Shown in pieces: positions 7,927-18,468 of a DNA stretch of 63,483 nt. The DNA comes from CAZNPL01 sp964574815. Lineage in GTDB: Bacteria; Planctomycetota; Phycisphaerae; UBA1845. Below the pieces are notes generated by a model, which was not told the DNA's origin, made no database searches, and was given only the letters and a program-made list of their open reading frames with translations. The position numbers and the translations under genes were made by a program. Location: positions 1 through 63,483 of the forward strand of contig CAZNPL010000042.1 in the NCBI GenBank assembly GCA_964574815.1, read 5' to 3'. Positions within the stretch are counted from its first letter, which is position 1; the number at the start of each line of letters is the position of its first letter.

Positions 7927-8187
7927 GTGACGAGCGCCGACGGTGACAACCTGACGCCGTTTGTGGTGCAACGGAAGGCGGCGGCACGGCTGCTGGGTAT
8001 CGGCTGCCGGACGTTTGACCGGTGGCTGGCGGCGGGGCTGGTGGGTCCGCAACCGTTCAAACGCGGCGGCTTGCTGCTGTTCCGAGTGCGTGAGCTAGAG
8101 GCCTGGGTTGACGCCGGCATGCCGGAACGGGCCGCGTGGGCGGCGATGACGGAAGCGGCTTGCAACAGGCGCCCGGGCGCGGCATAA
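7927..8187 (+). CDS. HTH DNA-binding protein, excisionase/regulator-like
   Basis: 86 residues with a GTG start at 7927, four bases after the methylase stop. QRKAAARLLGIGCRTFDRWL is a helix-turn-helix and LLLFRVRELEAWVDAG is the wing and following helix of MerR/excisionase-type small DNA-binding proteins. Location directly before the integrase suggests a recombination directionality factor or a transcription regulator; the sequence alone does not separate these. Confidence 0.7.
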   Translation: MTSADGDNLTPFVVQRKAAARLLGIGCRTFDRWLAAGLVGPQPFKRGGLLLFRVRELEAWVDAGMPERAAWAAMTEAACNRRPGAA

Positions 8188-8314
8188 TGGAAGCGGTTGA
8201 ACAGTACCGCGTACCAAGCGGCAGAAATTCGAACGGGACTCACTCGGCTCAGCTCACTTTGCGTGGTGCTGTTCAACCACCGGGTGGGTCCCGACCTGTT
8301 TGGAGTCACACGCC
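8188..8314 (+). promoter_or_regulatory. Integrase leader with 10-bp inverted repeat
   Basis: GGTTGAACAG (8195-8204) and CTGTTCAACC (8269-8278) are perfect inverse copies separated by 64 bases, within the 127-base leader of the integrase gene. It could be a paired operator for the upstream HTH protein or a stem enclosing an RNA loop. No promoter hexamers are clear. Confidence 0.45.
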
Positions 8315-9475
8315 ATGCTCTACAAACCGATTGTGACACGGCGGCGAGCGGACGGGACGAAGTACCGCACCCGTTCGCGGATCTGGTGGGGCCGGTTTCG
8401 GCACCCGAAGACCGGCAAGCCGGTTTACGTCAACTGCAAGACCACGCAGAAGACGGCGGCGAAAATGGTGTTGAACCAAGCCGAATTAGAAGCCGTTGGC
8501 GAGGCGGCCGGCAAGGTTGACCCGTTCAAGCGGCACACAACTCGAGCGCTCACGGAACATATCGAAGACTGGCGGCGGGCGCTCGCCGGCGCCGGCAACA
8601 CCGAGCGGTACGTCCGCGAGAAAACCGGCAAGGCAACGCGAGTCTGTAAAGGGTGCGGTTTCGCGTTCTGGACTGACGTTGCCGCGGCGGACGTGTGGCG
8701 GTTTCTCGGCGCGCTCGAGTGCAAGAAACGCACACGCAACCACCACCTGGACGCTATCAAGGCGTTCACGCGGTGGCTGGTGGCTGAACGCCGGGCGCCG
8801 TTTGACCCGCTGGCGGGCGCCAAGCCGTTGACGGTTGACGACGAAGGCGAGGCCGGCGTCTTCGAACCGGACGAACTGGCGACGCTGTTCACTACCACCG
8901 AGGCGGGACCGGACCGGTGGGGTATGAGCGGACTTGAACGGCGGGTGTTCTATCAACTCGCAGCCGACACCGGTTTCAGGTCGAAGGAATGCCGCACGTT
9001 GACGTGGGGTGACCTGGACCTGGACGGCAAGCCGCCGTGTGCCACCGTGACGGCGAAACGCGCGAAGAACCGGAAGCTGTACGAGCAGCCGTTAACGCCG
9101 GGACTCGTGGCGCTCTTGCGACGGTGGCAGGACGCAGCGGACAACACCGAACCGGCCGACTTGGTGCTGCCGGCGGCGCCGGACGCTACGAACGTGGCGA
9201 GGCTGTTGCGGCGGGACTTGAAAGCGGCTGGCGTGCCGGACCGCGACGGTAGCGAACGGCTGCGGAATTTTCACAGCTTGCGGCACACGTTCGCGACGAA
9301 CCTTGCACGCGGTGGTGTCTCGCCGAGGGCCGCTATGGAACTGATGCGGCACTCGAATATCAACCTGACGTTGCGGCGGTACTCGCACGTGCTGCTGCCG
9401 GACCGTGCGGCGGCTATTGCGGCGCTGCCGGACTACGCTTCAACCGACGCGAAAACCGCGACCGGAGCCGCCTGA
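8315..9475 (+). CDS. int: Tyrosine site-specific integrase
   Basis: 386 residues from the ATG at 8315, chosen because GGAG lies 9 bases upstream; an in-frame TTG at 8300 is weaker. SAM-like core-binding domain at ~75-165, including an unusual CKGCGFAFW Cys pair near 111-119; catalytic domain at ~180-365. Active-site residues visible: Arg222 (TGFRSKE), His320-x-x-Arg323 (HSLRH), His346 (MRHSN) and nucleophile Tyr356 (LRRYSHV). It catalyses integration and excision at the tRNA-Ser att site. It lies against the right end with an arm-type site directly after its stop. Confidence 0.95.
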   Translation: MLYKPIVTRRRADGTKYRTRSRIWWGRFRHPKTGKPVYVNCKTTQKTAAKMVLNQAELEAVGEAAGKVDPFKRHTTRALTEHIEDWRRALAGAGNTERYVREKTGKATRVCKGCGFAFWTDVAAADVWRFLGALECKKRTRNHHLDAIKAFTRWLVAERRAPFDPLAGAKPLTVDDEGEAGVFEPDELATLFTTTEAGPDRWGMSGLERRVFYQLAADTGFRSKECRTLTWGDLDLDGKPPCATVTAKRAKNRKLYEQPLTPGLVALLRRWQDAADNTEPADLVLPAAPDATNVARLLRRDLKAAGVPDRDGSERLRNFHSLRHTFATNLARGGVSPRAAMELMRHSNINLTLRRYSHVLLPDRAAAIAALPDYASTDAKTATGAA

Positions 9476-9496
9476 AATGTTGCACGTATGTTGCAC
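9475..9496 (+). promoter_or_regulatory. Probable integrase arm-type site, right
   Basis: Same 22-base block as 332-353 with one substitution, again two ATGTTGCAC copies 11 bases apart. It overlaps the last base of the integrase stop codon and lies 148 bases from the right att core (the left copy lies 55 bases from its core). Asymmetric arm spacing is normal for integrase attachment sites. Confidence 0.6.
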
Positions 9497-9602
9497 TCGC
9501 CAGGGGCGACGGTTGGCGACGATTGGCGCCAATTGGCGACCGGACACCGAAAACACGCGGTAACCGTGGGAATTGGGAAATGCGAGGAAACCGACCTGTA
9601 CT

Positions 9603-9637
9603 TGCCGAATTCGGCACTCTGAGGCACCAAAGGGTGC
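9603..9637. other. Two small palindromes beside the right att core
   Basis: TGCCGAATTCGGCA (9603-9616) is a perfect palindrome and GCACC-AAAG-GGTGC (9624-9637) a tight hairpin. They now lie immediately downstream of the minus-strand tRNA-Ser, where the ancestral terminator used to be. They may serve tRNA 3'-end formation or bind recombination proteins. Confidence 0.5.
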
Positions 9638-9643
9638 GAATAT

Positions 9644-9704
9644 CGGAGAGGGCGGGATTCGAACCCGCGGTACCGGTGTTACCCAGTACGACGGTTTAGC
9701 AAAC
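9644..9704. repeat. Right attachment-site repeat
   Basis: Perfect 61-base copy of 217-277; it restores the complete tRNA gene after insertion. Identity ends one base past the anticodon loop, so strand exchange probably occurs in or near the anticodon loop. Confidence 0.93.
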
Positions 9705-9734
9705 CGTTGCTTTCAGCCACTCAGCCACCTCTCC
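9644..9734 (-). tRNA. tRNA-Ser (anticodon GCT)
   Basis: 91 bases. The acceptor GGAGAGG pairs with CCTCTCC plus discriminator G; the T arm has GGTTCGAATCC; the anticodon loop TTGCTAA reads serine AGC/AGT; a long variable arm (class II) is present. CCA is not encoded. The 5' part (9705-9734) is original chromosome, while the 3' 61 bases form the att repeat supplied by the element. Confidence 0.96.
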
Positions 9735-9862
9735 ATGCGCTTAGATTGTGATCGCCCTGACTGCTTGCGGGCGAGCCGGACCACCACGCCGTCGTCCGAT
9801 CCGCGCCTGCAACGCAACGTCGGGTCGGACGCGGGCCGCGCGGGTAGCGTTCCCTCCGCACA

Positions 9863-9958
9863 GCCAGGACAACTTCGCACGGCCCGATGCCCTTCGTATG
9901 GCCGGACGCCCTTGGCGCGGCCGGATGCCTTTCGCATGGCCAGGACGCCTTCCGATTC
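9863..9958. repeat. Degenerate ~19-bp tandem repeat
   Basis: Four to five diverged units of about 19 bases with consensus GCCGGATGCCTTTCGCATG begin at 9863, 9882, 9901, 9920 and 9939. They fill much of the ~300-base gap between tRNA-Ser and the PhzF-like gene. No gene is supported in 9735-10040. Confidence 0.55.
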
Positions 9959-10040
9959 TACACGATGCGACGGCAGCGGCAATGGTCGAGATGTCGCACC
10001 CGCCCCCTGCGATCCCGCAAAGCCGGGCGGTTGTCGCCGC

Positions 10041-10832
10041 TCACGCGAGTAGCTCGCCTCGCAGGACCGTTATGGCCTGACCGATGAGGTGGACGCGATC
10101 GCCGACCACCCGCACTCCCAATCTGCCGCCGCGGGCTGAGGCCTGGTAGGCCTGGAAGGTCGATCGGCCCAGGCTTTGCTGCCAGTACGGCCCGAGGCAA
10201 CAATGGGCGGAGCCGGTGACCGGGTCCTCGTCGATACCGGCCGCCGGGGCGAAGTAACGCGAGACGAAATCGAACGGCTCGGTCGACGCGGCGGCCGTGA
10301 CGATCAGGCCCTGCGCGTCGAGCCGCCTGATGCGTGCCATGTCCGGCCGCAGGTTGCGAACGGCATCTTCCGATTCCAGTTCGACGAGGTAGTTCGTGCG
10401 GGTGCGGCCGACCCATTGCGGCGGTTGCCCGAGGGCGTTGGAGATTTCGGTGGGCACAGGCGTTTCCTTGGGGGTTTCCGACGGGAAATCCAGCCGGATG
10501 CCGCCTTCGTCCTTATCGGCGGTGAGCCGTCCGCCGGCGGTATGGAAGACCGCTGTGCGGTCGCTATCGAGGTGTCCTTCTTCCCATAAGACGTGGGCCG
10601 AGGCCAGCGTGGCGTGGCCGCACAAATCAACTTCGATCGCCGGGGTGAACCATCTCAGGTCCCACTCGCCGCTGCGCGGCACGAGGAAGGCCGTCTCGGC
10701 GAGATTCATCTCTCGCGCGACGTTCTGCATCCACTCAGCGTCGCGGGCCGCGTCCAGCACGCATACGGCGGCCGGGTTGCCCGCAAACGCACGATCGGTG
10801 AACGCGTCCACCTGGACTATCGGGACGGTCAT
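10041..10832 (-). CDS. PhzF-family isomerase-like protein
   Basis: 263 residues, usual length for the family. The N-terminus IVQVDAFTDRAFAGNPAAVC, Glu46 in NLAETAFLV (the general acid/base of PhzF), DLCGHATLASAHV and the second-half signature GIDEDPVTGSAHC are all present, giving the diaminopimelate-epimerase-like two-lobed fold. PhzF itself isomerises a phenazine precursor; most homologues act on unknown small molecules, and nothing here suggests a phenazine operon. Single gene on the minus strand, divergent from the next gene. Confidence 0.9.
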   Translation of the reverse strand: MTVPIVQVDAFTDRAFAGNPAAVCVLDAARDAEWMQNVAREMNLAETAFLVPRSGEWDLRWFTPAIEVDLCGHATLASAHVLWEEGHLDSDRTAVFHTAGGRLTADKDEGGIRLDFPSETPKETPVPTEISNALGQPPQWVGRTRTNYLVELESEDAVRNLRPDMARIRRLDAQGLIVTAAASTEPFDFVSRYFAPAAGIDEDPVTGSAHCCLGPYWQQSLGRSTFQAYQASARGGRLGVRVVGDRVHLIGQAITVLRGELLA

Positions 10833-11093
10833 GGGTGCCTCCGATTATGACTTCGTGCTCGTCGGTCGTTGCCGTCTGTCACACGGCCGTATTCTATCGG
10901 ACATCGGCGCGCGTGGCGAACCTGTCACGTACCAGGGTCCCATAGTACATCATCGCAGCGACGCAGTCTTCTTCCGATGTTTGCAGCATTCCTGACGAAA
11001 AAAGCGCGCGCCAAGGCCGGCGGATGCATTATACTCAGTCGGGGGCATCTTGTAGCAAGCGACCTTCCGAGACAGGGGGAGAGTCCGCACGCG

Positions 11094-11966
11094 ATGAGAA
11101 CACGCGCGCTGTATCCAAGGACCATGCCAACGGCACGAAGGCGACTGAGGCGGCGTTGTTGCGCGGCATGGCTGGTCGTGTCATGTCTTGCAATAGTTGC
11201 CCGGGCCGGCGCATCGACCGTATTGCCTCTGACGATCGAACAGCTCTCCGACGCGGCGGGCCAGGTGATCGAAGGGACGGTTGCGGCCACCGAAAGCTCG
11301 TGGTCCGCGGACGGCGCGACCATCGTCACGCGGGTTCAGTTTGAACAGGTGGATTACCACAAAGGGAGCCTCGCGGATTCCGGCGAAACCTTCGAACTGG
11401 TCGTCCCGGGCGGAGTGGTCGGCGATGCGTCTTTGCAAATCACACACGCGCCGCGTTTTGAACCGGGTGACCGCTGGCTGCTCTTTCTTCATCCCGAGTA
11501 CAGCATTCACCCGGTCGTGGGTATCCATCGCGGGGCGTTCCGCATCGAAACAGATTCAGACGGCCGAAGGACGGTGCACGCGGCGAGCGGCGCTGCGCTG
11601 ACGGGTTTCGATGACACAGGTCTGCCAATCGTTGCGCATGCATCGTCGGCCGATTTCGATACGCAGCGGCCGCGATGCGTTCTCGGCAGCACAACCGGAT
11701 CGGTGATCGGCGTCAGGCCGCTTGCTCAGGCCGGGGTGCAGGCGATGTCGTACGACGAGTTCATCGGGCGGGTCCGGCCGGTGCTGGAGGCCAGCAGAGA
11801 CCATGCGTTAAGCGTGCCGGCGGGGCGAGCAAAGCTGATGCGCATGCCGACGGCGGCGCCTTTGAGAATCCGGTCGCCCGCGCGAACGCAGCGTGACCGC
11901 TCCGAGCGCGTTGAGGAAGCAAGCGAGGCCGCCCGGAGTCCGAAGGAGCAACGCCGTGGCCGGTAA
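11094..11966 (+). CDS. Secreted protein coupled to matrixin protease, unknown
   Basis: 290 residues from the ATG at 11094 (AGGGGGAGA upstream); ATG 11124 is possible. Very basic start, then a hydrophobic signal segment (CAAWLVVSCLAIVARAGAS), so exported. The mature part (GQVIEGTVAATESSWS, then a beta-rich region with GDRWLLFLHPEYSIHPVVG) looks like one compact beta domain; the last ~50 residues are Arg/Ser-rich. Its 3' end overlaps the GTG of the metalloprotease gene by 11 bases, so the two are probably made together and may form a secreted pair. Family not recognised. Confidence 0.75.
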   Translation: MRTRALYPRTMPTARRRLRRRCCAAWLVVSCLAIVARAGASTVLPLTIEQLSDAAGQVIEGTVAATESSWSADGATIVTRVQFEQVDYHKGSLADSGETFELVVPGGVVGDASLQITHAPRFEPGDRWLLFLHPEYSIHPVVGIHRGAFRIETDSDGRRTVHAASGAALTGFDDTGLPIVAHASSADFDTQRPRCVLGSTTGSVIGVRPLAQAGVQAMSYDEFIGRVRPVLEASRDHALSVPAGRAKLMRMPTAAPLRIRSPARTQRDRSERVEEASEAARSPKEQRRGR

Positions 11967-13776
11967 GCTGCGACATCACACGAGACACCGCTCGTGCGCT
12001 TGCAGCGTTTGCATGCTCGCGGCAATCGCCGCCGGCGTGCTGTGCATGGTCGCACCGAAGGCGTCCGCTTACTCATGGTACACTGTAAACGGCGTCCCGG
12101 TGATCTGGCCGACGGCTACCGACACACGCTGGCTCTCGGCCGCGACGTTTCCGCCCGGCTCCGAGGCCGAGATAATCGTCCTCGCCGCGGCCGGCGCGTG
12201 GAACATCACTGGGGGATCCTCCTGGGTTTACACGGCCGGGCCGGCCAGCATCTCGCCGCCCGACCTGTTCGACGGCTACAGTTACACGGAGGCCGTCCCC
12301 GGCTCGTATTTTGGTGACCCCGGCATCCTTGCGGTCACGCTGTTGGGCAACGATGGCTACTACTGGGCCGATATGGACACGTTGATCAACGCGGAGGCGC
12401 CCAACGGGTGGGGATGGAACCTCGACCCCGCGCCGTCGCCCGAAGTGCTCATGAATCCGGGCCTGTACGGTTTTTCGCTGCTGCAGGTCGTCATGCACGA
12501 GTATGGCCACGCCTTCGGACTGGGGCATGAAGACGCGGTCGCGGCGATGATGAACTCGTTCTATCCAAACGGCGGCACGTTTGGGCTCGAGAACGTCATT
12601 GAGCCGCACGCCGACGACCGCCTCGGCCAGCGGGCGCTGTACCCCGGCGGCATCTTCACCGACCTGGGCAACTGCAACTTCTACCTCGCCGATTACGGCT
12701 GGTCCGCCCCGCTCATTTTCACGCCGACCACGGTTGATCCCGGCGGGCAGATCGCCGCCCGCATCCAGGTCGAAAACCTCGGCACGACGTTCGTGACCGA
12801 CATTCGGCAGGGCTTCTATATCTCCGAAGACCCGGTGATCGACACGGGTGACCGACTGCTCGGGACGCTGATATGGAGCAGCATGGGCAGCGGGGCTTCC
12901 GGTCAATACGACATCATCATCGACATTCCCGACGATGTCGCGTCGGGGACGTGGTATCTGGGCTCCATCCTGGACGACACCGATCGCGTCGTCGAGGCCT
13001 TCGACGACAACAACGCGGTGGTCTATTCCGATTCGCTCAGGATCAACTTCCTTGCACCGGTGATCGAGGGGCTTTCGAACGTCAACGTCACGTGCGGAGA
13101 GCCCGCAACCGGGCCGACTCCGACCCTCACCCGGCCCCAAAACGTTGGCAACGTCAGGTGGACGCTGGAGACGGCGCCGTCCGGGGCACTCATCGATTCC
13201 GCGACGGGCGTTGTCACGTGGCCCCGGTCCACGGGCGTGGAGGAGCCGCACATCGTCACGATCCGTGCCACCAATTCGGCCGGTTTCGACGAGGCCTCCT
13301 ACGCCATTACGGTGGACCCGATTCCGCCGGAGATTGCCCCGATCACCGATCAGACAGCCGGCTGCGGCGTGCCATACACCGGCCCGGTCCCGGCTCTGAT
13401 CGAGCCCGGCTGCAGCGGCACCGTCTACCCGTGGACGCTGGACAGCGGGCCGGCGGGCATGACGATCGACTTCAACACCGGCGTTGTCACGTGGCCCTTG
13501 CCGAGCCACGCCGGCGGCCCGCAGGAGGTCACGATCCGGGCCTTTACGCCTGCGGGCAGTGCAACCGAATCGTTTCACATCGAGGTAGTCAAAGGCGACG
13601 CCAACGGAGACGCCCGGGTGGATCTCACGGACTTCGTGTGGTTCGCCGTGTGCCCAGCCGGTCCGGGCGGTCCCGTAGCGTCTGACTGTGCGTGCACCGA
13701 CCTCGACGCCGACGGCGACAGCGACTTACTCGACCTCGGAATGTATCAGGTTGAAGCGTCGCGCTCCGCTCCTTGA
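11956..13776 (+). CDS. Secreted matrixin-type metalloprotease with CARDB-like, Ig-like and dockerin-like domains
   Basis: 606 residues from GTG 11956 (AAGGAG 7 bases upstream). Signal peptide in the first ~38 residues. The zinc site HEYGHAFGLGH at 181-191 is the full HExxHxxGxxH of matrixins (M10). After it come a CARDB-like domain (~255-360: LIFTPTTVDPGGQIAARIQV, ending VEAFDDNNAVVYSDS), two putative-Ig repeats each with SATGVVTWP/NTGVVTWP, and a C-terminal dockerin-like calcium motif (GDANGDARVDLTDF and DLDADGDSDLLDL). Secreted or surface proteolysis is likely; the target is unknown. Confidence 0.88.
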   Translation: MAGKLRHHTRHRSCACSVCMLAAIAAGVLCMVAPKASAYSWYTVNGVPVIWPTATDTRWLSAATFPPGSEAEIIVLAAAGAWNITGGSSWVYTAGPASISPPDLFDGYSYTEAVPGSYFGDPGILAVTLLGNDGYYWADMDTLINAEAPNGWGWNLDPAPSPEVLMNPGLYGFSLLQVVMHEYGHAFGLGHEDAVAAMMNSFYPNGGTFGLENVIEPHADDRLGQRALYPGGIFTDLGNCNFYLADYGWSAPLIFTPTTVDPGGQIAARIQVENLGTTFVTDIRQGFYISEDPVIDTGDRLLGTLIWSSMGSGASGQYDIIIDIPDDVASGTWYLGSILDDTDRVVEAFDDNNAVVYSDSLRINFLAPVIEGLSNVNVTCGEPATGPTPTLTRPQNVGNVRWTLETAPSGALIDSATGVVTWPRSTGVEEPHIVTIRATNSAGFDEASYAITVDPIPPEIAPITDQTAGCGVPYTGPVPALIEPGCSGTVYPWTLDSGPAGMTIDFNTGVVTWPLPSHAGGPQEVTIRAFTPAGSATESFHIEVVKGDANGDARVDLTDFVWFAVCPAGPGGPVASDCACTDLDADGDSDLLDLGMYQVEASRSAP

Positions 13777-14454
13777 GAAGCAAGGGCGGAGGTGTCGTGA
13801 CCATCTCGGCCCATCGCCGCTCGTTGCAGCTCTTTCGCGCAGGCAAGTGCCGTCCCGGCGGCGGCTCTATCACGCCCGCACCAGAATACGCGAGAGAAGT
13901 GCCGACGGCACTTGAACCGGACGTACCATTGCTTAGCGCGCCGCTTGATTCTCATCTCGGTCACGTCGCGCCAGGGAACAATGCTAACCACACGCATGTC
14001 ACCAAAGGATGCGATGCCCTCTGATCTGTTCCCCATGGCTCCCCGGCCGATCCATCGTACAAATAATTTGTGGGAAAGGTGTAGAGCGGCCAAGAATCCA
14101 GCGCATCCAGTGAGGTGCCTCGGAGTCGTTCCGCTTTAGCGTGAAACATTTCAATAGCAGGGTCGCCATCCGCGTGCAAGCGATGACGGCAGAGCACTGG
14201 CGGGCGGGGTATGTGACAAGACCGGTTCGAGGCGCACGTCAGGGCCCTCGGCACGCCTCGGCCGGTGTGTCCTCCCTGATCGCCCCGCGACGCAACCGCT
14301 CCCTCACGGTCGCGGCTCGGAGCGTGCCGACGACACCTGCCTCAAGTGTCACGGACCTTGGCGGGCAAGCCGCCGGTGTCGCCCCGTGCGGGGGGCACGG
14401 ATGCCAGATCGCTTAATGACTGGCGCGGTGCTGATCGGATCGGCTTGCGTCGAA
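13777..14454. other. Long intergenic region, no gene supported
   Basis: 678 bases between the metalloprotease and convergent clpB. A 17-base palindrome AAGTGCCGACGGCACTT sits at 13897-13913 with another half-copy (AAGTGCCGTC) about 50 bases earlier, REP-like in form. Open frames are short and lack starts. A GCCCC/GGGGC hairpin near 14380-14397 could help end clpB transcription, but no T-run follows. Confidence 0.5.
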
Positions 14455-17064
<2,610 letters not shown>

Positions 17065-17181
17065 CGTTGAAAGTTCCTGTGAAACGGTTCGTTCCCTGGT
17101 TGACCAACTCTTGCATCGGCGCCCCGTGTCGCTGGCCGATGGTCACGGCCGCGAGTTGCAACGTGACGTTTCCACAAAAGA

Positions 17182-17210
17182 ATAATCAGTGTTACTTCCC
17201 CGAGAATCAA
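17182..17210 (-). promoter_or_regulatory. Possible promoter of clpB
   Basis: On the minus strand TTGATT (17210-17205) and GATTAT (17187-17182) are separated by 17 bases, an acceptable sigma-70-like pair. It would give a leader of ~110 bases before clpB. The hexamers are imperfect. Confidence 0.35.
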
Positions 17211-17318
17211 GCAAGCTGGACGAATGGGGCGTTCAACCCGCTTCCCAACACTCGCCCCCCTGCCTAGAATCCACACCACCGTGCCGCTTGTTACCTTATT
17301 CCACCACGAGACTCGCCC

Positions 17319-18434
17319 ATGAATGATACCAACGTGTCGCGACGCGCGTTTCTTGCGGCCACTGCTGCTGCCACGGCCACGGGACGGTTGAATACAGGCT
17401 TTGCACAACAGGAAACGCCCGCGTCAAATCGTAGCGCGCCGCCAGTAGTGATCAGCAGCTTCAACGGTCTGCCGGCCACCGAGAAGGCGGCAGAGATGAT
17501 CCGCGAAGGAGCCGACGCCCTCGACGCGGTCATCGCCGGCGTCAATCTGGTCGAGGCCGATCCAAATGATCATAGTGTGGGCTACGGCGGGTTGCCCAAC
17601 GAGGAGGGCGTGGTCGAGTTGGACTCTTCCGTGATGCACGGGCCCAGCCACAACGCCGGCGCCGTCGCCGCTCTGCGCAACATCATGCATCCGTCGCGCG
17701 TCGCCCGGCTCGTCATGGAGCGTACCGACCATGTTCTGCTCGTGGGTGAGGGGGCGCTTCGTTTCGCACGGGCCCACGGCTTCGACGAGGTTGAGCTGCT
17801 TACCGATGCGGCCCGGCGTATGTGGCTGGATTGGAAGGAGCGACACTCCGACAACGACGACTGGCTTCCGGCGGCCGAGTCCAACGAGGGCAAGCGGGGT
17901 GCAGGAGGCCATCGCCGATTCGAGTACACCTACGGGACGATCCACTGCAGCGGGCTGGACCACAACGGAAACCTCAGCGCTGTTACGACCACCAGCGGGT
18001 TGAGTTACAAGATTCCGGGGCGCGTGGGCGACTCGCCGATCGTCGGGGCCGGGATGTACGTTGACAACGAGGTCGGCGCGGCCGGCAGCACGGGCCGAGG
18101 CGAAGCGGTCATCAAGAACTGCGGTGCGTTTACCGTGGTCGAGCTGATGCGCGGTGGCATGGGGCCGGCTGAGGCGTGCCTCGAATTGCTCCGCCGAATC
18201 GTCCGCCATACCAAAGAACCGCGACTGCTCGATAAGCAGGGCCGGCCCAGGTTCGACGTGAAGATGTACGCCCTCTCCAAAGACGGGCGTTTCGGCTCGG
18301 CCTCGATCTGGTCCGGAGCGAAGTACGCGGTCTACGCCGGAGGCCGCAACCGGCTCGAGTCCTGCCGCTACCTCTTCGAGCGCCCGCCGGAAATGCGAGA
18401 GTCCAACTCGTCTGAGCCCGAGGGATCGCAGTAG
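17319..18434 (+). CDS. Tat-exported N-terminal-nucleophile asparaginase/glycosylasparaginase-like hydrolase
   Basis: 371 residues. The start carries a twin-arginine signal (VSRRAFLAATAAATATG), so export is through Tat. The asparaginase-2 fold is seen in GADALDAVIAGVNLVEADP, GYGGLPNEEGVVELD and HNAGAVAALRNIMHPSRVAR. The autoproteolytic site is YGTIHCSGLD with Thr208 as likely nucleophile, followed by NLSAVTTTSGLSYKIPGRVG and GAAGSTGRGE. The family cleaves GlcNAc-Asn links or beta-aspartyl peptides; the exact substrate is uncertain. Cys in TIHCSG, where human AGA has Gly, is unusual. Followed 34 bases later by the SGNH hydrolase gene. Confidence 0.88.
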   Translation: MNDTNVSRRAFLAATAAATATGRLNTGFAQQETPASNRSAPPVVISSFNGLPATEKAAEMIREGADALDAVIAGVNLVEADPNDHSVGYGGLPNEEGVVELDSSVMHGPSHNAGAVAALRNIMHPSRVARLVMERTDHVLLVGEGALRFARAHGFDEVELLTDAARRMWLDWKERHSDNDDWLPAAESNEGKRGAGGHRRFEYTYGTIHCSGLDHNGNLSAVTTTSGLSYKIPGRVGDSPIVGAGMYVDNEVGAAGSTGRGEAVIKNCGAFTVVELMRGGMGPAEACLELLRRIVRHTKEPRLLDKQGRPRFDVKMYALSKDGRFGSASIWSGAKYAVYAGGRNRLESCRYLFERPPEMRESNSSEPEGSQ

Positions 18435-18468
18435 GCGCCTTGATCATCTGATCGCTTAGGCCCTGGAC

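Larger units (their letters stand above)
217..9704. mobile_element. Integrated phage-satellite-like element in tRNA-Ser(GCT)
   Basis: Boundaries are the two copies of the 61-bp tRNA-derived repeat. All supported genes run on the plus strand: HTH-like protein, small unknowns, HK97 prohead protease, P4-type primase-helicase, zinc-motif protein, P27 small terminase, a broken gene, D12 adenine methylase, HTH/excisionase-like protein and tyrosine integrase. No large terminase, portal, major capsid, tail or lysis gene is recognisable. Known phage satellites (P4, PICI) combine integrase, primase and packaging-interference genes such as a small terminase, and this element matches that logic. A prophage shrunken by deletion is the alternative. 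Boundaries are near certain; the satellite interpretation is an inference. Confidence 0.85.

Noticed and set aside
13777..14110. Transposase remnant on the minus strand
   Set aside because: A basic stretch (MRIKRRAKQWYVRF) looked suggestive, but no transposase motif or terminal repeat could be found.
17065..17318. CIRCE/HrcA operator in front of clpB
   Set aside because: No TTAGCACTC-N9-GAGTGCTAA-like inverted repeat; the CAACTC/GAGTTG pair there is too short and too far apart.
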